From: Rhodocyclales bacterium
GTDB lineage: Bacteria; Pseudomonadota; Gammaproteobacteria; Burkholderiales; Rhodocyclaceae
Direction: 5' to 3'
NCBI GenBank assembly: GCA_026399435.1
Contig: JAPLQX010000043.1
Span: forward strand, 62,001-126,000
DNA length: 64,000 nucleotides
The notes beneath the pieces are model-generated. The model had not been told where the DNA came from, made no database searches, and was given only the letters and a program-made list of their open reading frames with translations. The translations under genes and the position numbers were made by a program. Below, piece by piece: positions 8,022 to 17,982 of this stretch; positions within the stretch are counted from its first letter, which is position 1; the number at the start of each line of letters is the position of its first letter.

Positions 8022-8657
8022 TCAGGCTCCAGGCGGCTTTACCACCTCGGGCAGATTGAAGAACCGCAGGGTGCATTGCGCCAAGAGCCCAATCTGCTGG
8101 GCGGAGCCTAGATGGCAGGCTTGCACCCGAAAACGGCCGCGAACCATGGTCCGATAGTCTTCCAGCAAGTCGAGCAGTTCCTGTTCGTGGATACCGCTCA
8201 ACTCGAAATCAAGATCATGGGTTGCAGGGGCGTCGGAGTTCGCTCCCCCTTGGGCAATGGCAGCCGGCTCGGCAGTCGCAGGATCAGGAGCCCCCGACTC
8301 AGTGATTGCCTGTGGAGGCTTCAGAACATAGGAAAGAGTATCGGCCAGCTTCAACCGTTCCCGACTGGCGACGAGTTGCTCGACCCAACCTTCGCGGTCC
8401 GCGCGCCCGACCAACCCCTGTGCTCTGAATACGCGGAATTGCTCTACGTGAGCCTGGACATTGCGCAAGTCCTGCTGCTTCGCCGTCAGATTGGGTTGTT
8501 GGGCGCCAAGCTGGCTGCGGCTTTGGGTCAGACTTTTCCTCAGTGTATCGCGCCCGTAAATACTCCCGAGGACAAGCGTGAGGGACAGAAAAATCGTCCC
8601 CGCCAAGACGTTAAGTGGGCGGCGCGCACGCTTGAAAATGGACAGAACTGGCGTCAT
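8022..8657 (-). CDS. PilO/MshJ-like inner-membrane protein, locus 1
   Basis: A 211-residue protein starting MTPVLSIFKRARRP. The ATG overlaps the preceding stop codon (ATGA at 8654-8657), which fixes the start. One membrane segment lies at about residues 16-35, then a coiled-coil stretch (LTQSRSQLGAQQPNL onward), then an acidic Ala/Pro-rich linker and a C-terminal domain with the LSGIHEQELLDLLEDY pattern typical of PilO/MshJ ferredoxin-like folds. It should pair with the preceding PilM/PilN-like protein in the alignment subcomplex. Confidence 0.72.
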   Translation of the reverse strand: MTPVLSIFKRARRPLNVLAGTIFLSLTLVLGSIYGRDTLRKSLTQSRSQLGAQQPNLTAKQQDLRNVQAHVEQFRVFRAQGLVGRADREGWVEQLVASRERLKLADTLSYVLKPPQAITESGAPDPATAEPAAIAQGGANSDAPATHDLDFELSGIHEQELLDLLEDYRTMVRGRFRVQACHLGSAQQIGLLAQCTLRFFNLPEVVKPPGA

Positions 8658-10120
8658 GGTCTGGAGCCGCCATTGGGACCAACGGCGGCGCTGGCAATGC
8701 CCGGCAGCGTCATGCACCAGGTGAGTCTTGTCGCTGTCCCCAGGATTGATCCGCCGCGCAGGCTTCCGCTGGCCAGATCCTTTTGCGCGTCCTGCCAAAG
8801 CGTGAGACCTTCAATCCCGGCCAATTGGCCGGAAATGCTGCGCAAGGTCTGCGCCCGGTCGCGCGGGCCATAGGTAACGGGTACGGCGAGTTCAATACTG
8901 AGTTCGACCTTGCGCGTCTCGCTTCCCGGTTCCGGACTTGCAGCACCCGCCGCAGCCTGATCAGGAGTCGCGACCACCGAGCACGGAAGGGCGCCCGGAG
9001 CAAGCAGCCGCCACTGGAGATCCTTGAGGCGGAGATTCGAATCGCTCGCCAACACATTGGCAATCAGGCGCAGATGCTGATCGATGGCCGGGACGGAAAC
9101 GATTTCGTCATCGTGCAGCGCGACCGCGCGACGCAGGGTATCCGGAACTACGCCGAATTTGCTGATATTCAGGTCAACTTCAGCGATCTGGGCATTGATC
9201 TGCTGAATCGATGCGCCCAGTTGGCGGCTCTCGTTGAGCATGCCGAAGAGGGACCACAGGTTGTTTCCGGCGCTGGCAATTCCGGCGACCAGGATCACCG
9301 CCGCGAGAACCAGAGCCGCCTTGCTCAACCGGGCGGCCAGAAATTCGGCACGACGCGCCAGGGGCGCGACCTGTCCCGCCGGTGACTTTAGTGCCAGATC
9401 GAATAGCGGGAAATGCCAATCGGCTGGCGGCGTTGTTTCCCAACGGTGCAGGCTGACGAGCTTCAGGTGGGCAGCGGCCATTGGGCCTTCGAACCCACTG
9501 GGGTCTGCCAGCAGCAGAACCGGGTGTTCTTGCCGGTTGCGCGGCACAACCTGGGTATTTTCCAGATGGCGCAAGGTACGAATGATTTCATCGACTTGTG
9601 TGCTGGGCTGGTTTGGGGTCAGGGTCAGGCGGGTAAGCACCGGCGTGCGGTTTTTCAGAAAAACAATGCGCAGCGTGCCGGGGGCGGGCATGACCACGAA
9701 AAGATCGGCCGGCAAGTCCCTGTCCTGGCCAAGCAGGCCCAGTAACATGGAAACCGGCCAGACACCCGGGACGGGATTTGGGGTGGCATCGAGTTCCGCG
9801 TCGAGCCGTTCCGCCGCATCGATGCCGAGCAGAATATGCCGCGTCGGCAGGATTCTGCCGATCAGGTCGTCCTCCTGGGAGGGTGTCAGGAAGGTGCGGT
9901 AGGGTGTATCCGGATAGCGGGTGGCAAGCTGGCGGGCGATATATGAACCGCGATCGCGGCCGAACAGACGAGGGGTCTTGATCTCGGCAAAGCTCTCTCC
10001 GACAAGATCGGTCACCACCCAGACATGGCCTATGGGTTCGCCTGACACCCGCTGCCAGCCCTGCCCGTCCCTGCCCCATAGCTGGCGCTCGGTCGGGCTC
10101 AGATAGAGCAGAAATTTCAT
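8654..10120 (-). CDS. PilM/PilN-like assembly protein, locus 1
   Basis: A 488-residue protein. A cytoplasmic N-terminal part of about 260 residues is followed by a membrane segment (LVLAAVILVAGIASAG, about 270-286), a coiled-coil (about 300-325) and a periplasmic domain containing SNLRLKDLQWRL. This is the layout of GspL, or of a PilM-like part joined to a PilN-like part. No ASKHA ATP-binding motif could be identified with confidence, so the N-terminal assignment is weaker. The start overlaps the GspF-type stop by 4 bases, and the stop overlaps the PilO-like start, so all three are translationally coupled. Confidence 0.65.
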   Translation of the reverse strand: MKFLLYLSPTERQLWGRDGQGWQRVSGEPIGHVWVVTDLVGESFAEIKTPRLFGRDRGSYIARQLATRYPDTPYRTFLTPSQEDDLIGRILPTRHILLGIDAAERLDAELDATPNPVPGVWPVSMLLGLLGQDRDLPADLFVVMPAPGTLRIVFLKNRTPVLTRLTLTPNQPSTQVDEIIRTLRHLENTQVVPRNRQEHPVLLLADPSGFEGPMAAAHLKLVSLHRWETTPPADWHFPLFDLALKSPAGQVAPLARRAEFLAARLSKAALVLAAVILVAGIASAGNNLWSLFGMLNESRQLGASIQQINAQIAEVDLNISKFGVVPDTLRRAVALHDDEIVSVPAIDQHLRLIANVLASDSNLRLKDLQWRLLAPGALPCSVVATPDQAAAGAASPEPGSETRKVELSIELAVPVTYGPRDRAQTLRSISGQLAGIEGLTLWQDAQKDLASGSLRGGSILGTATRLTWCMTLPGIASAAVGPNGGSRP

Positions 10121-11316
10121 GTCTTCATCTTGGCGATGGTTTGGTAGATGGGGCTCAACACGGCCATCATGATCCAGCCGAGGATCAAGCCCATGGCTAC
10201 CGTCATGGTGGGTTCGATCAGTGCCTGAACCTTGCCAATCGACTCGTCGATCTCGCGGGTGTAGAAGTAGCTGACATTGTTCAGGGACTGGTCAAGCGCG
10301 CCGCTGGACTCGCCTACTTGCAGCATGCGAATGACCAGCGAGGGAAACAGCCGCTCGGCGGCAAAACTGTTGGAGATCGATGTGCCGGTGGCGATACGTT
10401 CGATGACGCGTTCGATGGCCTGCTGAATCACCAGGTTGCCGGAGACCTTGTCGCAATACTTCAGACCTTCGAGCACGGGGATGCCGGTCCGGTACATCAG
10501 CGCAAAAGTGTCGGCCAGACGCGCCAGTATCATCTTCTTCAACACAGGACCGATCACCGGAATGTTGAGCGCAAGCTGATGCAACCGGTAGCGCACTTTC
10601 GTATTGGCCCGCGCCAGCGCTGCAACGCCGGCAACAATCAGCGGCGGCGACGCGAGCAGGAACCACCAGTAGGTGACGAAGATGTGGGAGACCCAGATCA
10701 GCACTCGCGTCTGCAGGGGAACTTTCTGGCCCATGTTGCTCAGAAAACCCACCAGTTGGGGTACCAGATAGATCATCAGAAAAAACACCACGGCACTGAT
10801 GACGACCACGACGAACGCGGGATACATCATGAGCTTCTTGGTCTGCGAGGTCATTTCATCCTGCCACTTCAACGAACGCACCAGTTCCTTGAGCACCTCG
10901 GGCAACTGACCGGTCACCTCGCCGGAACGAACCAGGTTGACCACCACTTCGGAGAAGATCCCCGGGTAGTGGGTCATGGCTTCCGCCATGGTCGCTCCCC
11001 TCTCGATCCGTTCATAGATTCCTGCTGAAAGCAGTTGTCCCTCCATCGAATCGGCCGCATCGCGCATGTCGCCCAGCGCCGTGAGTAACGGTACGCCGGC
11101 GCGGATCAGCATTTCCAGCTGGAACATGAAGCTGATGATTTCCTGCTGCGGCAGGCTCTTTACCGAACGGTTGCGCTCCTTGATGACTTTGGCGCGGACC
11201 AAGGTCAGGCCCAGGCGGCCCAACTGGGTAACCAGATCGGTTTCATGCACCGCCTCCATCTGACCTTTGATGATCCGGTCATCGGCGTCCGCCGCACGAT
11301 ACTTGAACAGCGGCAT
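10117..11316 (-). CDS. GspF/PilC-type inner-membrane platform protein, locus 1
   Basis: A 399-residue platform protein with two tandem T2SSF domains. The first contains LIRAGVPLLTALGDM and SGEVTGQLPEVL, the second YRTGIPVLEGL and VGESSGALDQSL. Three membrane segments are seen, at about residues 168-192, 214-238 and 370-392. Such proteins couple the cytoplasmic ATPase to pilin addition. Its ATG shares one base with the GspE-type stop codon (TGATG at 11314-11318). It is distinct in sequence from the mshG product at 37 kb. Confidence 0.9.
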   Translation of the reverse strand: MPLFKYRAADADDRIIKGQMEAVHETDLVTQLGRLGLTLVRAKVIKERNRSVKSLPQQEIISFMFQLEMLIRAGVPLLTALGDMRDAADSMEGQLLSAGIYERIERGATMAEAMTHYPGIFSEVVVNLVRSGEVTGQLPEVLKELVRSLKWQDEMTSQTKKLMMYPAFVVVVISAVVFFLMIYLVPQLVGFLSNMGQKVPLQTRVLIWVSHIFVTYWWFLLASPPLIVAGVAALARANTKVRYRLHQLALNIPVIGPVLKKMILARLADTFALMYRTGIPVLEGLKYCDKVSGNLVIQQAIERVIERIATGTSISNSFAAERLFPSLVIRMLQVGESSGALDQSLNNVSYFYTREIDESIGKVQALIEPTMTVAMGLILGWIMMAVLSPIYQTIAKMKT

Positions 11317-13034
11317 CAGGTGATCGACTCGGTCAGGTCAACCACCCGGCTGACTTCATCGACCGTGGTCAGGCCGTCCCTGACGCGGCGCAAGCCGTCT
11401 TCGGCCATGCTGACAAAACCACGCCTAACCGCATGATCGTTCATCTCGTTGACGCTGGCATTTTTCGTTATCAATTCGTCAAGGCCCTTGTCGAACTTGA
11501 GCAGTTCGAAAATCGCCATGCGCCCCTTGTAACCGAGAAAATCGCAGGCCGGGCAGCCGGCGGGCCGATAGATGGTGATGTGCTCGTCGGGGTCGAGCCC
11601 GAGCAACCGGGCTTCGACCGGACTGGGCGTATCCGGCTTCTTGCATTTGGCACAAAGGGTTCGCACCAGACGCTGCGCGACAATTCCAATGACGTTGCCG
11701 GCCAGCACATTGGTCTTGATGTTCAGGTCGAGCAGACGCGGAATGGACTGAATGGCGGAGTTGGTGTGCAGGGTGGAAAACACTTGGTGACCGGTCATGG
11801 CGGCGCGAAAAGCCATCTCGGCCGTGTCGTGATCGCGCACCTCGCCGACCAGGATGACGTCCGGGTCCTGACGCATCATCGAGCGTATGCCCTCGGCAAA
11901 ATCCATCTTCGACACTTCCGAGATCGATGTCTGGCGGATCATCGGCATCGGATACTCGACGGGATCTTCCAGGGTCATGATATTGACCCCTTCCTGATTG
12001 AGGTGGCCAAGAACGGAGTAGAGGGTGGTGGTCTTGCCCGATCCGGTCGGCCCGGTAACGAGCAGGATGCCCTCCGGTCTGGCCAGCATCAATTGCAGCA
12101 AAGTCAGTTGCTTTTCGGACAAGCCCAGTCCGTCGATGGGCACGAGGCCGCGCGCGCGATCGAGAATACGCAGGACAAAGTTTTCGCCATGAATCATCGG
12201 CTGCACGGCAGCACGGTAATCGACCTGACGGCCCGATATCGTCAGCGAGATGCGGCCATCCTGCGGCGCGCGGGTCTCGGCGATATTCATGCCGGCCATG
12301 ACCTTGAGTCGCACCACCATGGCCGACCAGTAACGTAGGTGCAGCACCCGCACCTGGCGCAGCACGCCGTCGATGCGATAGCGTATGCGCAAAAAGTGCG
12401 GCTCCGGTTCGAAGTGGATGTCGGAGGCGCCGCGCAGGGTTGCATCGGCGAGCAGCGCGTCCATCAGACGCACCACGGGATGACTGTAGCCACCTGTATT
12501 CTGGGCCAGGCTGGCGGTGTCGATATTGCCTGTTTCCAGTTCATGCAGAATGCCGTCGATCGACAGTTCGTGGCCATAGAACTGCTCGATGGCGGGCTGG
12601 ATTTCGGCACTGCTGGCCAGACGCCAGATGGTGTTGACCTTGCCCCCCAGCAGCGCATTGACATTGTCGCCGGCGACAATGTCGCCCGGGTCGGCGCTGG
12701 CGATCAGCAGTTCATTGCGGTCGGCATTGAAGCTGACGGGGAACAGGGTGTGGCGCTTGGCCAGCGGCTTCGGAATCAGACGCAAGGCTCCGGGATCGGC
12801 AACGATGCCCTTGAGACTGATGGCCACCTCGCCAAGATTTAGCGCCAGTGCGCTGCGCAGGGCATCTTCGGTAATGAACCCCAGCACCAGCAGGGCTTCA
12901 CCCAGCAGCTTGCCCATCGACTTCTGCTCAAGCAGGGCGATCCGCAACTGATCCTGGGTAATCAGTTGCTGCTCGAGCAGCAGGTCGCCCAGCCGCACTG
13001 GTGGCTTTTCAGGCGACGTTTGCAAGGCACTCAT
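11316..13034 (-). CDS. GspE/PilB-type assembly ATPase with MshEN domain, locus 1
   Basis: A 572-residue hexameric ATPase. N-terminal MshEN motifs (the c-di-GMP-binding type) are at about residues 14-37, starting RLGDLLLEQQ, and 43-66. In the second motif the lead Arg/Lys is Leu43 and the last Gln is Asn66, so binding may be weakened. The Walker A is GPTGSGKT (328-335) and the Walker B region is PDVILVGEVRD. Four Cys in CAKC and CPAC form the zinc site. The ATG at 13034 is chosen because the ORF upstream of it only overlaps the TPR gene in another frame. Confidence 0.92.
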   Translation of the reverse strand: MSALQTSPEKPPVRLGDLLLEQQLITQDQLRIALLEQKSMGKLLGEALLVLGFITEDALRSALALNLGEVAISLKGIVADPGALRLIPKPLAKRHTLFPVSFNADRNELLIASADPGDIVAGDNVNALLGGKVNTIWRLASSAEIQPAIEQFYGHELSIDGILHELETGNIDTASLAQNTGGYSHPVVRLMDALLADATLRGASDIHFEPEPHFLRIRYRIDGVLRQVRVLHLRYWSAMVVRLKVMAGMNIAETRAPQDGRISLTISGRQVDYRAAVQPMIHGENFVLRILDRARGLVPIDGLGLSEKQLTLLQLMLARPEGILLVTGPTGSGKTTTLYSVLGHLNQEGVNIMTLEDPVEYPMPMIRQTSISEVSKMDFAEGIRSMMRQDPDVILVGEVRDHDTAEMAFRAAMTGHQVFSTLHTNSAIQSIPRLLDLNIKTNVLAGNVIGIVAQRLVRTLCAKCKKPDTPSPVEARLLGLDPDEHITIYRPAGCPACDFLGYKGRMAIFELLKFDKGLDELITKNASVNEMNDHAVRRGFVSMAEDGLRRVRDGLTTVDEVSRVVDLTESIT

Positions 13035-13053
13035 GGCAGATGATATCCCGGAC

Positions 13054-14685
13054 TTACCTGGCTCCGGATTCCGGCAGAGAGGAGAGAGGGACGTCGCGAC
13101 CGGCACGGGACAATTGCTCGACTCGCTGCAGCGCCTCCTTGCGCGGAAAATCGGACCGCTCACCTGCGCCCGACTTTTCCGCCAGGCCGAGCGCGCGCTG
13201 GTAATAGGCTTGGGCCTGAGCGTATTTGTGCAAGCGATCGAGAGCGACCGCAAGGTTATAGGCGTGGAGCGCGTTGTCAGGTTCCAGGGTAAGTGCTTTG
13301 AAATAGGCCTGCTGCGCTTCTGCTATTCGCCCTTCCTTTGCCAAAATGCCGCCCAGCGTGGACAGTACGATCGCCGAGTCCGGGTTGCGCTCAGCCATTT
13401 CGCGGGCACGACTGACCGTCATCTGCAGATCGCTTTCGGCAGAAAGCGACAGCAGCCCGGCACTTGCGCCCGGGTGTCCGGGTTCCTGCCTCAATACCTG
13501 CTGATAATAGGCGCGGGCTTCGTCGCGATTGCCCTGCCGCTGGGCAATGTAGGCCAGGCCGAGGAGCGCATCGCGTTCTCCCGAGTTTTTCTGCAAGGCC
13601 CGGTCATAGGCTTCGGCCGCATCATCAAAACGGCCTTCGGTCAATGCGGCATAGGCGGTATCCAGAGCACTGACGGCCGCCGGCTTGGCTACAAAGACCG
13701 GCGTGGCCGCCTTTGCGCCCGCCGCTCGCGATGCAGACTTGGCGGCCGGTGCGCTACCGGCAGCCGCGCGCGCTTCTGCGATTGGAGCTGATACTGGAAT
13801 GTCATTCTGACGCAACGTGGAGCGCGGCGCGGCGTTTGTCATGCGCGTGACGACGGGTGAAGAAGCTGCTTCACCAACATCCGCCTTGGTATCCTTGGGA
13901 GCACGTGATTCGCTGCCGCCTTGCCCCTCCAAAGCCGGAGCCCGTACCGGTGCCGGTGGAGGGAGCGACGGCGCCGCCTTCGGAGCGGGAGGCACAACTG
14001 GAGTAAGCCCTGAGTTGGATATGCCCAGGAATTTATCCAGGAAGCCGAGAAAAAAAGCCGCGTTTGCCGCGACAATCAGCAGGGCGAGCACTCCCAGAGC
14101 CATCAACTGTCGATTCGGTGCTCCCTTCGACGTCTTTGCCGTGGCGCCCAGAATCTCACGCGCCACTTGCGGTGAAACGACGGGGCTCGGATGGACCGGC
14201 GCCGCAGGGCTGGCTGGCTTTGCTTCGCCAACCGGCGAATCCGCCGGCACGCTTGGCTCCCTTCGAACCGCAACCGATTGCGGCGCGTAATCACGGAGCC
14301 GATCCGGATTGATTTCGGGCGCCGCTGCGGCGGGCCCGGCAGAAATATCGGACACCGATTGCGCAAGTTCGGGAATCCCGGAGGCCGGAGACCTCTCCTT
14401 CGTCAAGTGCTCCATTGGGTCCAGCGTCAATTCGGCGGGTGCAGTTGTCAGTTCTGCCGCCAAACCGGATCGAGTCGAAGCTGTCCCCGACGCAGGAGAC
14501 GAATCTGGATTTGCAAGGGATTCCGACGACGGCGCGCTGGGCGCAAAGTCGATGGCAAGGGGCGGAAGGGGTTCGGGCGGAGCCGGCTCGGTCGCCTGAG
14601 ATGGCTTGTCGGCCGACGCGCGTGCTTCAGCGAGTTTCTCCTTTTCCTGACTGGCGCGCTGCAAGGCATCGAGAAGCAGGCTCAT
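13054..14685 (-). CDS. TPR-repeat membrane protein, MshN/GspB-like, locus 1
   Basis: A 543-residue protein beginning MSLLLDALQRASQEKEKLAE, an N-terminus common to ExeB/MshN-like partners of the ExeA ATPase. A long Pro/Ala-rich cytoplasmic stretch (20-190) leads to one membrane segment (about 193-216). The periplasmic part has a second Pro/Ala-rich linker and TPR repeats from about residue 350 to 530 (for example AYDRALQKNSGERDALLGLA). Likely role: a pilotin or scaffold linking the ATPase, cell wall and secretin. It starts just after the secretin stop codon (ATG at 14685, stop at 14688). Confidence 0.78.
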   Translation of the reverse strand: MSLLLDALQRASQEKEKLAEARASADKPSQATEPAPPEPLPPLAIDFAPSAPSSESLANPDSSPASGTASTRSGLAAELTTAPAELTLDPMEHLTKERSPASGIPELAQSVSDISAGPAAAAPEINPDRLRDYAPQSVAVRREPSVPADSPVGEAKPASPAAPVHPSPVVSPQVAREILGATAKTSKGAPNRQLMALGVLALLIVAANAAFFLGFLDKFLGISNSGLTPVVPPAPKAAPSLPPPAPVRAPALEGQGGSESRAPKDTKADVGEAASSPVVTRMTNAAPRSTLRQNDIPVSAPIAEARAAAGSAPAAKSASRAAGAKAATPVFVAKPAAVSALDTAYAALTEGRFDDAAEAYDRALQKNSGERDALLGLAYIAQRQGNRDEARAYYQQVLRQEPGHPGASAGLLSLSAESDLQMTVSRAREMAERNPDSAIVLSTLGGILAKEGRIAEAQQAYFKALTLEPDNALHAYNLAVALDRLHKYAQAQAYYQRALGLAEKSGAGERSDFPRKEALQRVEQLSRAGRDVPLSSLPESGAR

Positions 14686-14687
14686 GA

Positions 14688-16555
14688 TCAGGGGCGGACA
14701 GCAGGCGGCTTGCCTTGCTCTGCCGGAAGGGCGAAGGCGTTTCGGGCCTCAGGCAGCACCGAACGGAAATTTTGAAAATCGCCATCCAGGCTCGAATCCG
14801 TCAGAACCGTGGGCCGCAGAAATATCACGAGTTCCGTCTTGCGGCTTCTGTTGTCGGCATACTTGAACAGATCACCCACCACCGGGATGCCGTTGAGACC
14901 GGGTATCTGGTCCGTCTTCCTGTCGCGCGTATCCTGGATCAATCCACCCAAGACCGCGATGTCTCCCGATTGGACGCGCAGAATCGATTCCATCTCGCGA
15001 CTTTGCACCACGGGGATTCGGTTGATGACGCCATTTTTCGCCAGATCGGGATTCGGGTCCGTGGCAAAGGCACTGATGCGGCTGATGGTCGGCCGCAGGT
15101 TGAGAATGACCTCGCCATTGCTGCTTATTTGCGGCGTGACGGTCATCAGGAAACCTATCGGTACGGTGTTGATGGTACTGGTGTAAGTCGCAGCTGTGGC
15201 GGGTGTTGTCAAGGTCGCAGCCGTGCCGGGAGTCACGGTGATCGTGAAGTAAACCTCGTTGTCGACGACCTTGAGGATGCTGGTCTGACTGTTGAGTACA
15301 GATACCTTCGGACTCGACAGCACGCGCAGCGTACCGAAGGATTCGAGCAGTCGGAGGGCGGCGGTAAGGCTGTATTCCCAACTGGTCTTGTTCCACGTCA
15401 GGGTTGTCAGGCTGCTGAGCACGCCGCCCGTAAGTTGGCCGCTGGCGGGGCCTCCGGGCGTCATGCTGATGCCGGTTCCCGTCCCCGACCCCACTGTCCG
15501 CAACAGGGACCAGTCGATGCCCTGCTGGTAGCGATCGGACAAGTCGACTTCAACAATGGTCGCTTCGATCAGTACCTGGCGCCGCGCATTGCCCATGATT
15601 CCATCAAGAAACTCGCGAACCTTTTCATGCTGGCGCTGCGTGGCCCGAACATTGATGACGCCATTTTCGGCGTTGGCGATGACGGACCCGGTTTCGCGGT
15701 AGGTCGTGGGACGCGCGGCGGAACCGCTTTGCGGAGTTGATGGCGCCGCCGTTTGCGCGACAGGTTGTGGTGCGGGCGGGGCGGGCGACGCTGGCTGAAC
15801 CGCTGTGCGGGCAAGACTCTGGGCGGCAGCTGTACCTTGTCCGTTTCCCGCAATAGATCGGTCAGGTTGGCAACCAGGGTTTTCCAGAAAAGATTGTCGG
15901 CGGTGTTGGTGATCTTGCTATCGGATGCATTGCTGCCGCTACCGCCGCCGCCGCCTCCGCCCGGCCCGCCCCCTGTGCTGGCGACATTGGTGGAGATGCT
16001 TACCGAACTCTGCGAGCTGCGCGCGATATTCGGATAGTCGATGCGATACATCTTGAGATAGGGCAGATCTTGCGTGATCGAAAGACTCTTGCCGTTCATC
16101 TCATAGCGCATATCCACCTGTTTGCTGATCGTGTCGAGGATCTCCGTCAAGGTCTGGTCGAGTACGCTCATGGTGACCGTGCCGCTGATGCCGGGATGAA
16201 CGGACACGTTGACCTTGGCATCCCTCGCCAACGCGAACAACAAGTCCTGAACGCCCGTTTCATGAACAACGACGCTGTAAAGCTCCGGCTTTTCCGCCGG
16301 CTTGGGCGGCTTCGGCAAGGCGGGCGCGACGGAAAATTCAGGCGCCTTGCCCGTTACCGGCGGCGCGGGTTCAAGATGCTGTGTCGAGGGTGGGGGCGCC
16401 GGGCTGGCGCATCCCGCGAGCAATACGACCGAACTCGCCAAACGCAGCCAGTTGCTGTACACCGAACCGGCCCCGCCGGAAACCCGCGTGGCGCCTGGCA
16501 AGACAACCGGGTTCAACTGACTCAAGGCTTTGGCTCCTGCCGGATTCGGGCCCAA
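14688..16555 (-). pseudogene. Frameshifted lipoprotein secretin (GspD/MshL-like), locus 1
   Basis: Two adjacent frames together make one secretin. The N-terminal half has a lipobox LLAGC and an STN-type domain (VNVSVHPGISGTVTMSVLDQ), ending in the family sequence LLRETDK. From about 15836 similarity continues one frame back (GTAAAQSLART) into the C-terminal half, with NARRQVLIEATIVEV, LRVLSSPKVSVLN and the VAVLGGLI to TELVIFLRP membrane domain. One missing base explains it. It may be a true mutation, recoding or a sequencing error. The true start may be the GTG at 16462, which gives a normal 19-residue lipoprotein signal, rather than the ATG at 16555. Confidence 0.8.
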
Positions 16556-17982
16556 GTTCTAAGTACGGGTTGGTTCATCTTGAGCGGTTCCGGCAGGCTG
16601 CGCAAAGCATCTCTTGCCTCTTGCTCGGTAGGATACCGGCCGAGGTAGACGGCCACTACACTCTTCCCGTTGTAGATGCGATTGTGCGCATAAATTTGTG
16701 AAGCATCGACCCGCTGCGCGACCTCGGCAAGGTACTCTGCAACATTGCCCGCCGACGAAAGGCTGGCCAGCTGGAGGGTGAATCCGCGCGACTGCTGATC
16801 GCTCAGCAATTCCTCCGTGCGCTTGACCAGGGCGCCGATCCGCTGACTGTCGAACTTTGCCGCGTCCGCTTTCTCCGGCTCTCGCGCCGCCACAGCAGGA
16901 GCAGTACCGACAGGCTTGGTGGCCACGGAAGTCGCAGCAGGCGTTGCCTCCGCATTGGATCTGATGGCCGGCACTTTTGCGGCAATCGGGGCAAGCGTTG
17001 CCTCGGCGACCTTGGCGCCTCTCGCGGCAACAGCTTCAAGCTGAGCCGGAGTATTCGTTCGATGCCAGCCCAGCGCCCAGACCGCCGAAGCGGCCATCGG
17101 AACAGCCAATGCCAGACTGATCATCAGCGTACGCAGCCAGGGAAGGCCGGCCCAGCGGTTCGCCGCCGGGTCGGCATGAAGTTCCCCGCAGGCGGTTTTG
17201 ACATGACGCTTGTCAACCTGCTTGACGCCCTCAGCGTAGGCGGCGAGCAGGGCCTTGTCCGCCAGCAGATTGATGCGTCGGGCGCGCCCCTGAGAAGCTT
17301 TGAGGAGCAGGGAAATTGCGGCAGGCGTGAATAGCCGGCCGCCCCGCCATCCGGCAATACGCAAGCGATGATCTATGTAGGCAGTCGCTTCATCTCGCGG
17401 TAACGGGGGCAGCTCAAAGCGGTGGATGACCCGGTCCCGTAGCTGACGCAGCCTGCGATCGGCCAGCAGAATATCGAGTTCCGGCTGGCCAAACAGCATG
17501 ATGTTCACCAGCTTGTGGCGATCGGTTTCCAGATTCGACAGCAGGCGCACTTCTTCAAGGGATTCCGGAGGCATCGCATGCGCTTCATCGATGACCAGCA
17601 AGACGCGCAATCCCTGCGCATGCCTGCGCAGCAGTTCCTGATGCAGTTGCGCGAGATTTTCTTCCGTCGAGGCTGGCTGGCCAGTCAGCCCGAGATCGCG
17701 AGAGATGGCACTGATGATTTCGTCACGGCTGAAACAGGGATTGGCCAGGTAAACCGAACTGATATCGTCAGGCAGGCGACTGATCATCAATCGTGCCAAC
17801 AGGGTTTTCCCGCTACCCACCTCCGCGACAGCGGTAACGATGCCCTCTTCGTGGCAGGCGACGTGGAGCAGCGCAGTCAGAATGCCGCCGCGCTGACTGC
17901 CCGAAAAAAAGAAATCAATATCCGGCGTAATCTGAAACGGCGATTTTTCCAGGTCGAAATGCTTCAGATAGAGGAAAGACAT
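16522..17982 (-). CDS. ExeA/GspA-like ATPase with SPOR-like C-terminus, locus 1
   Basis: A 486-residue protein that opens locus 1. The N-terminal AAA ATPase (1-265) starts FLYLKHFDLEKSPFQITPD and has Walker A AEVGSGKT (53-60) and Walker B VLLVIDEAHAM. A membrane segment follows at about 285-302. After an Ala-rich linker, the last 85 residues (QLASLSSAGNVAEYL to VVAVYLGRYPTEQEA) look like a SPOR domain, which binds denuded peptidoglycan. Known GspA proteins help open the cell wall for secretin assembly. It is a paralogue of the mshM product, which lacks the tail. Confidence 0.88.
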   Translation of the reverse strand: MSFLYLKHFDLEKSPFQITPDIDFFFSGSQRGGILTALLHVACHEEGIVTAVAEVGSGKTLLARLMISRLPDDISSVYLANPCFSRDEIISAISRDLGLTGQPASTEENLAQLHQELLRRHAQGLRVLLVIDEAHAMPPESLEEVRLLSNLETDRHKLVNIMLFGQPELDILLADRRLRQLRDRVIHRFELPPLPRDEATAYIDHRLRIAGWRGGRLFTPAAISLLLKASQGRARRINLLADKALLAAYAEGVKQVDKRHVKTACGELHADPAANRWAGLPWLRTLMISLALAVPMAASAVWALGWHRTNTPAQLEAVAARGAKVAEATLAPIAAKVPAIRSNAEATPAATSVATKPVGTAPAVAAREPEKADAAKFDSQRIGALVKRTEELLSDQQSRGFTLQLASLSSAGNVAEYLAEVAQRVDASQIYAHNRIYNGKSVVAVYLGRYPTEQEARDALRSLPEPLKMNQPVLRTWARIRQEPKP

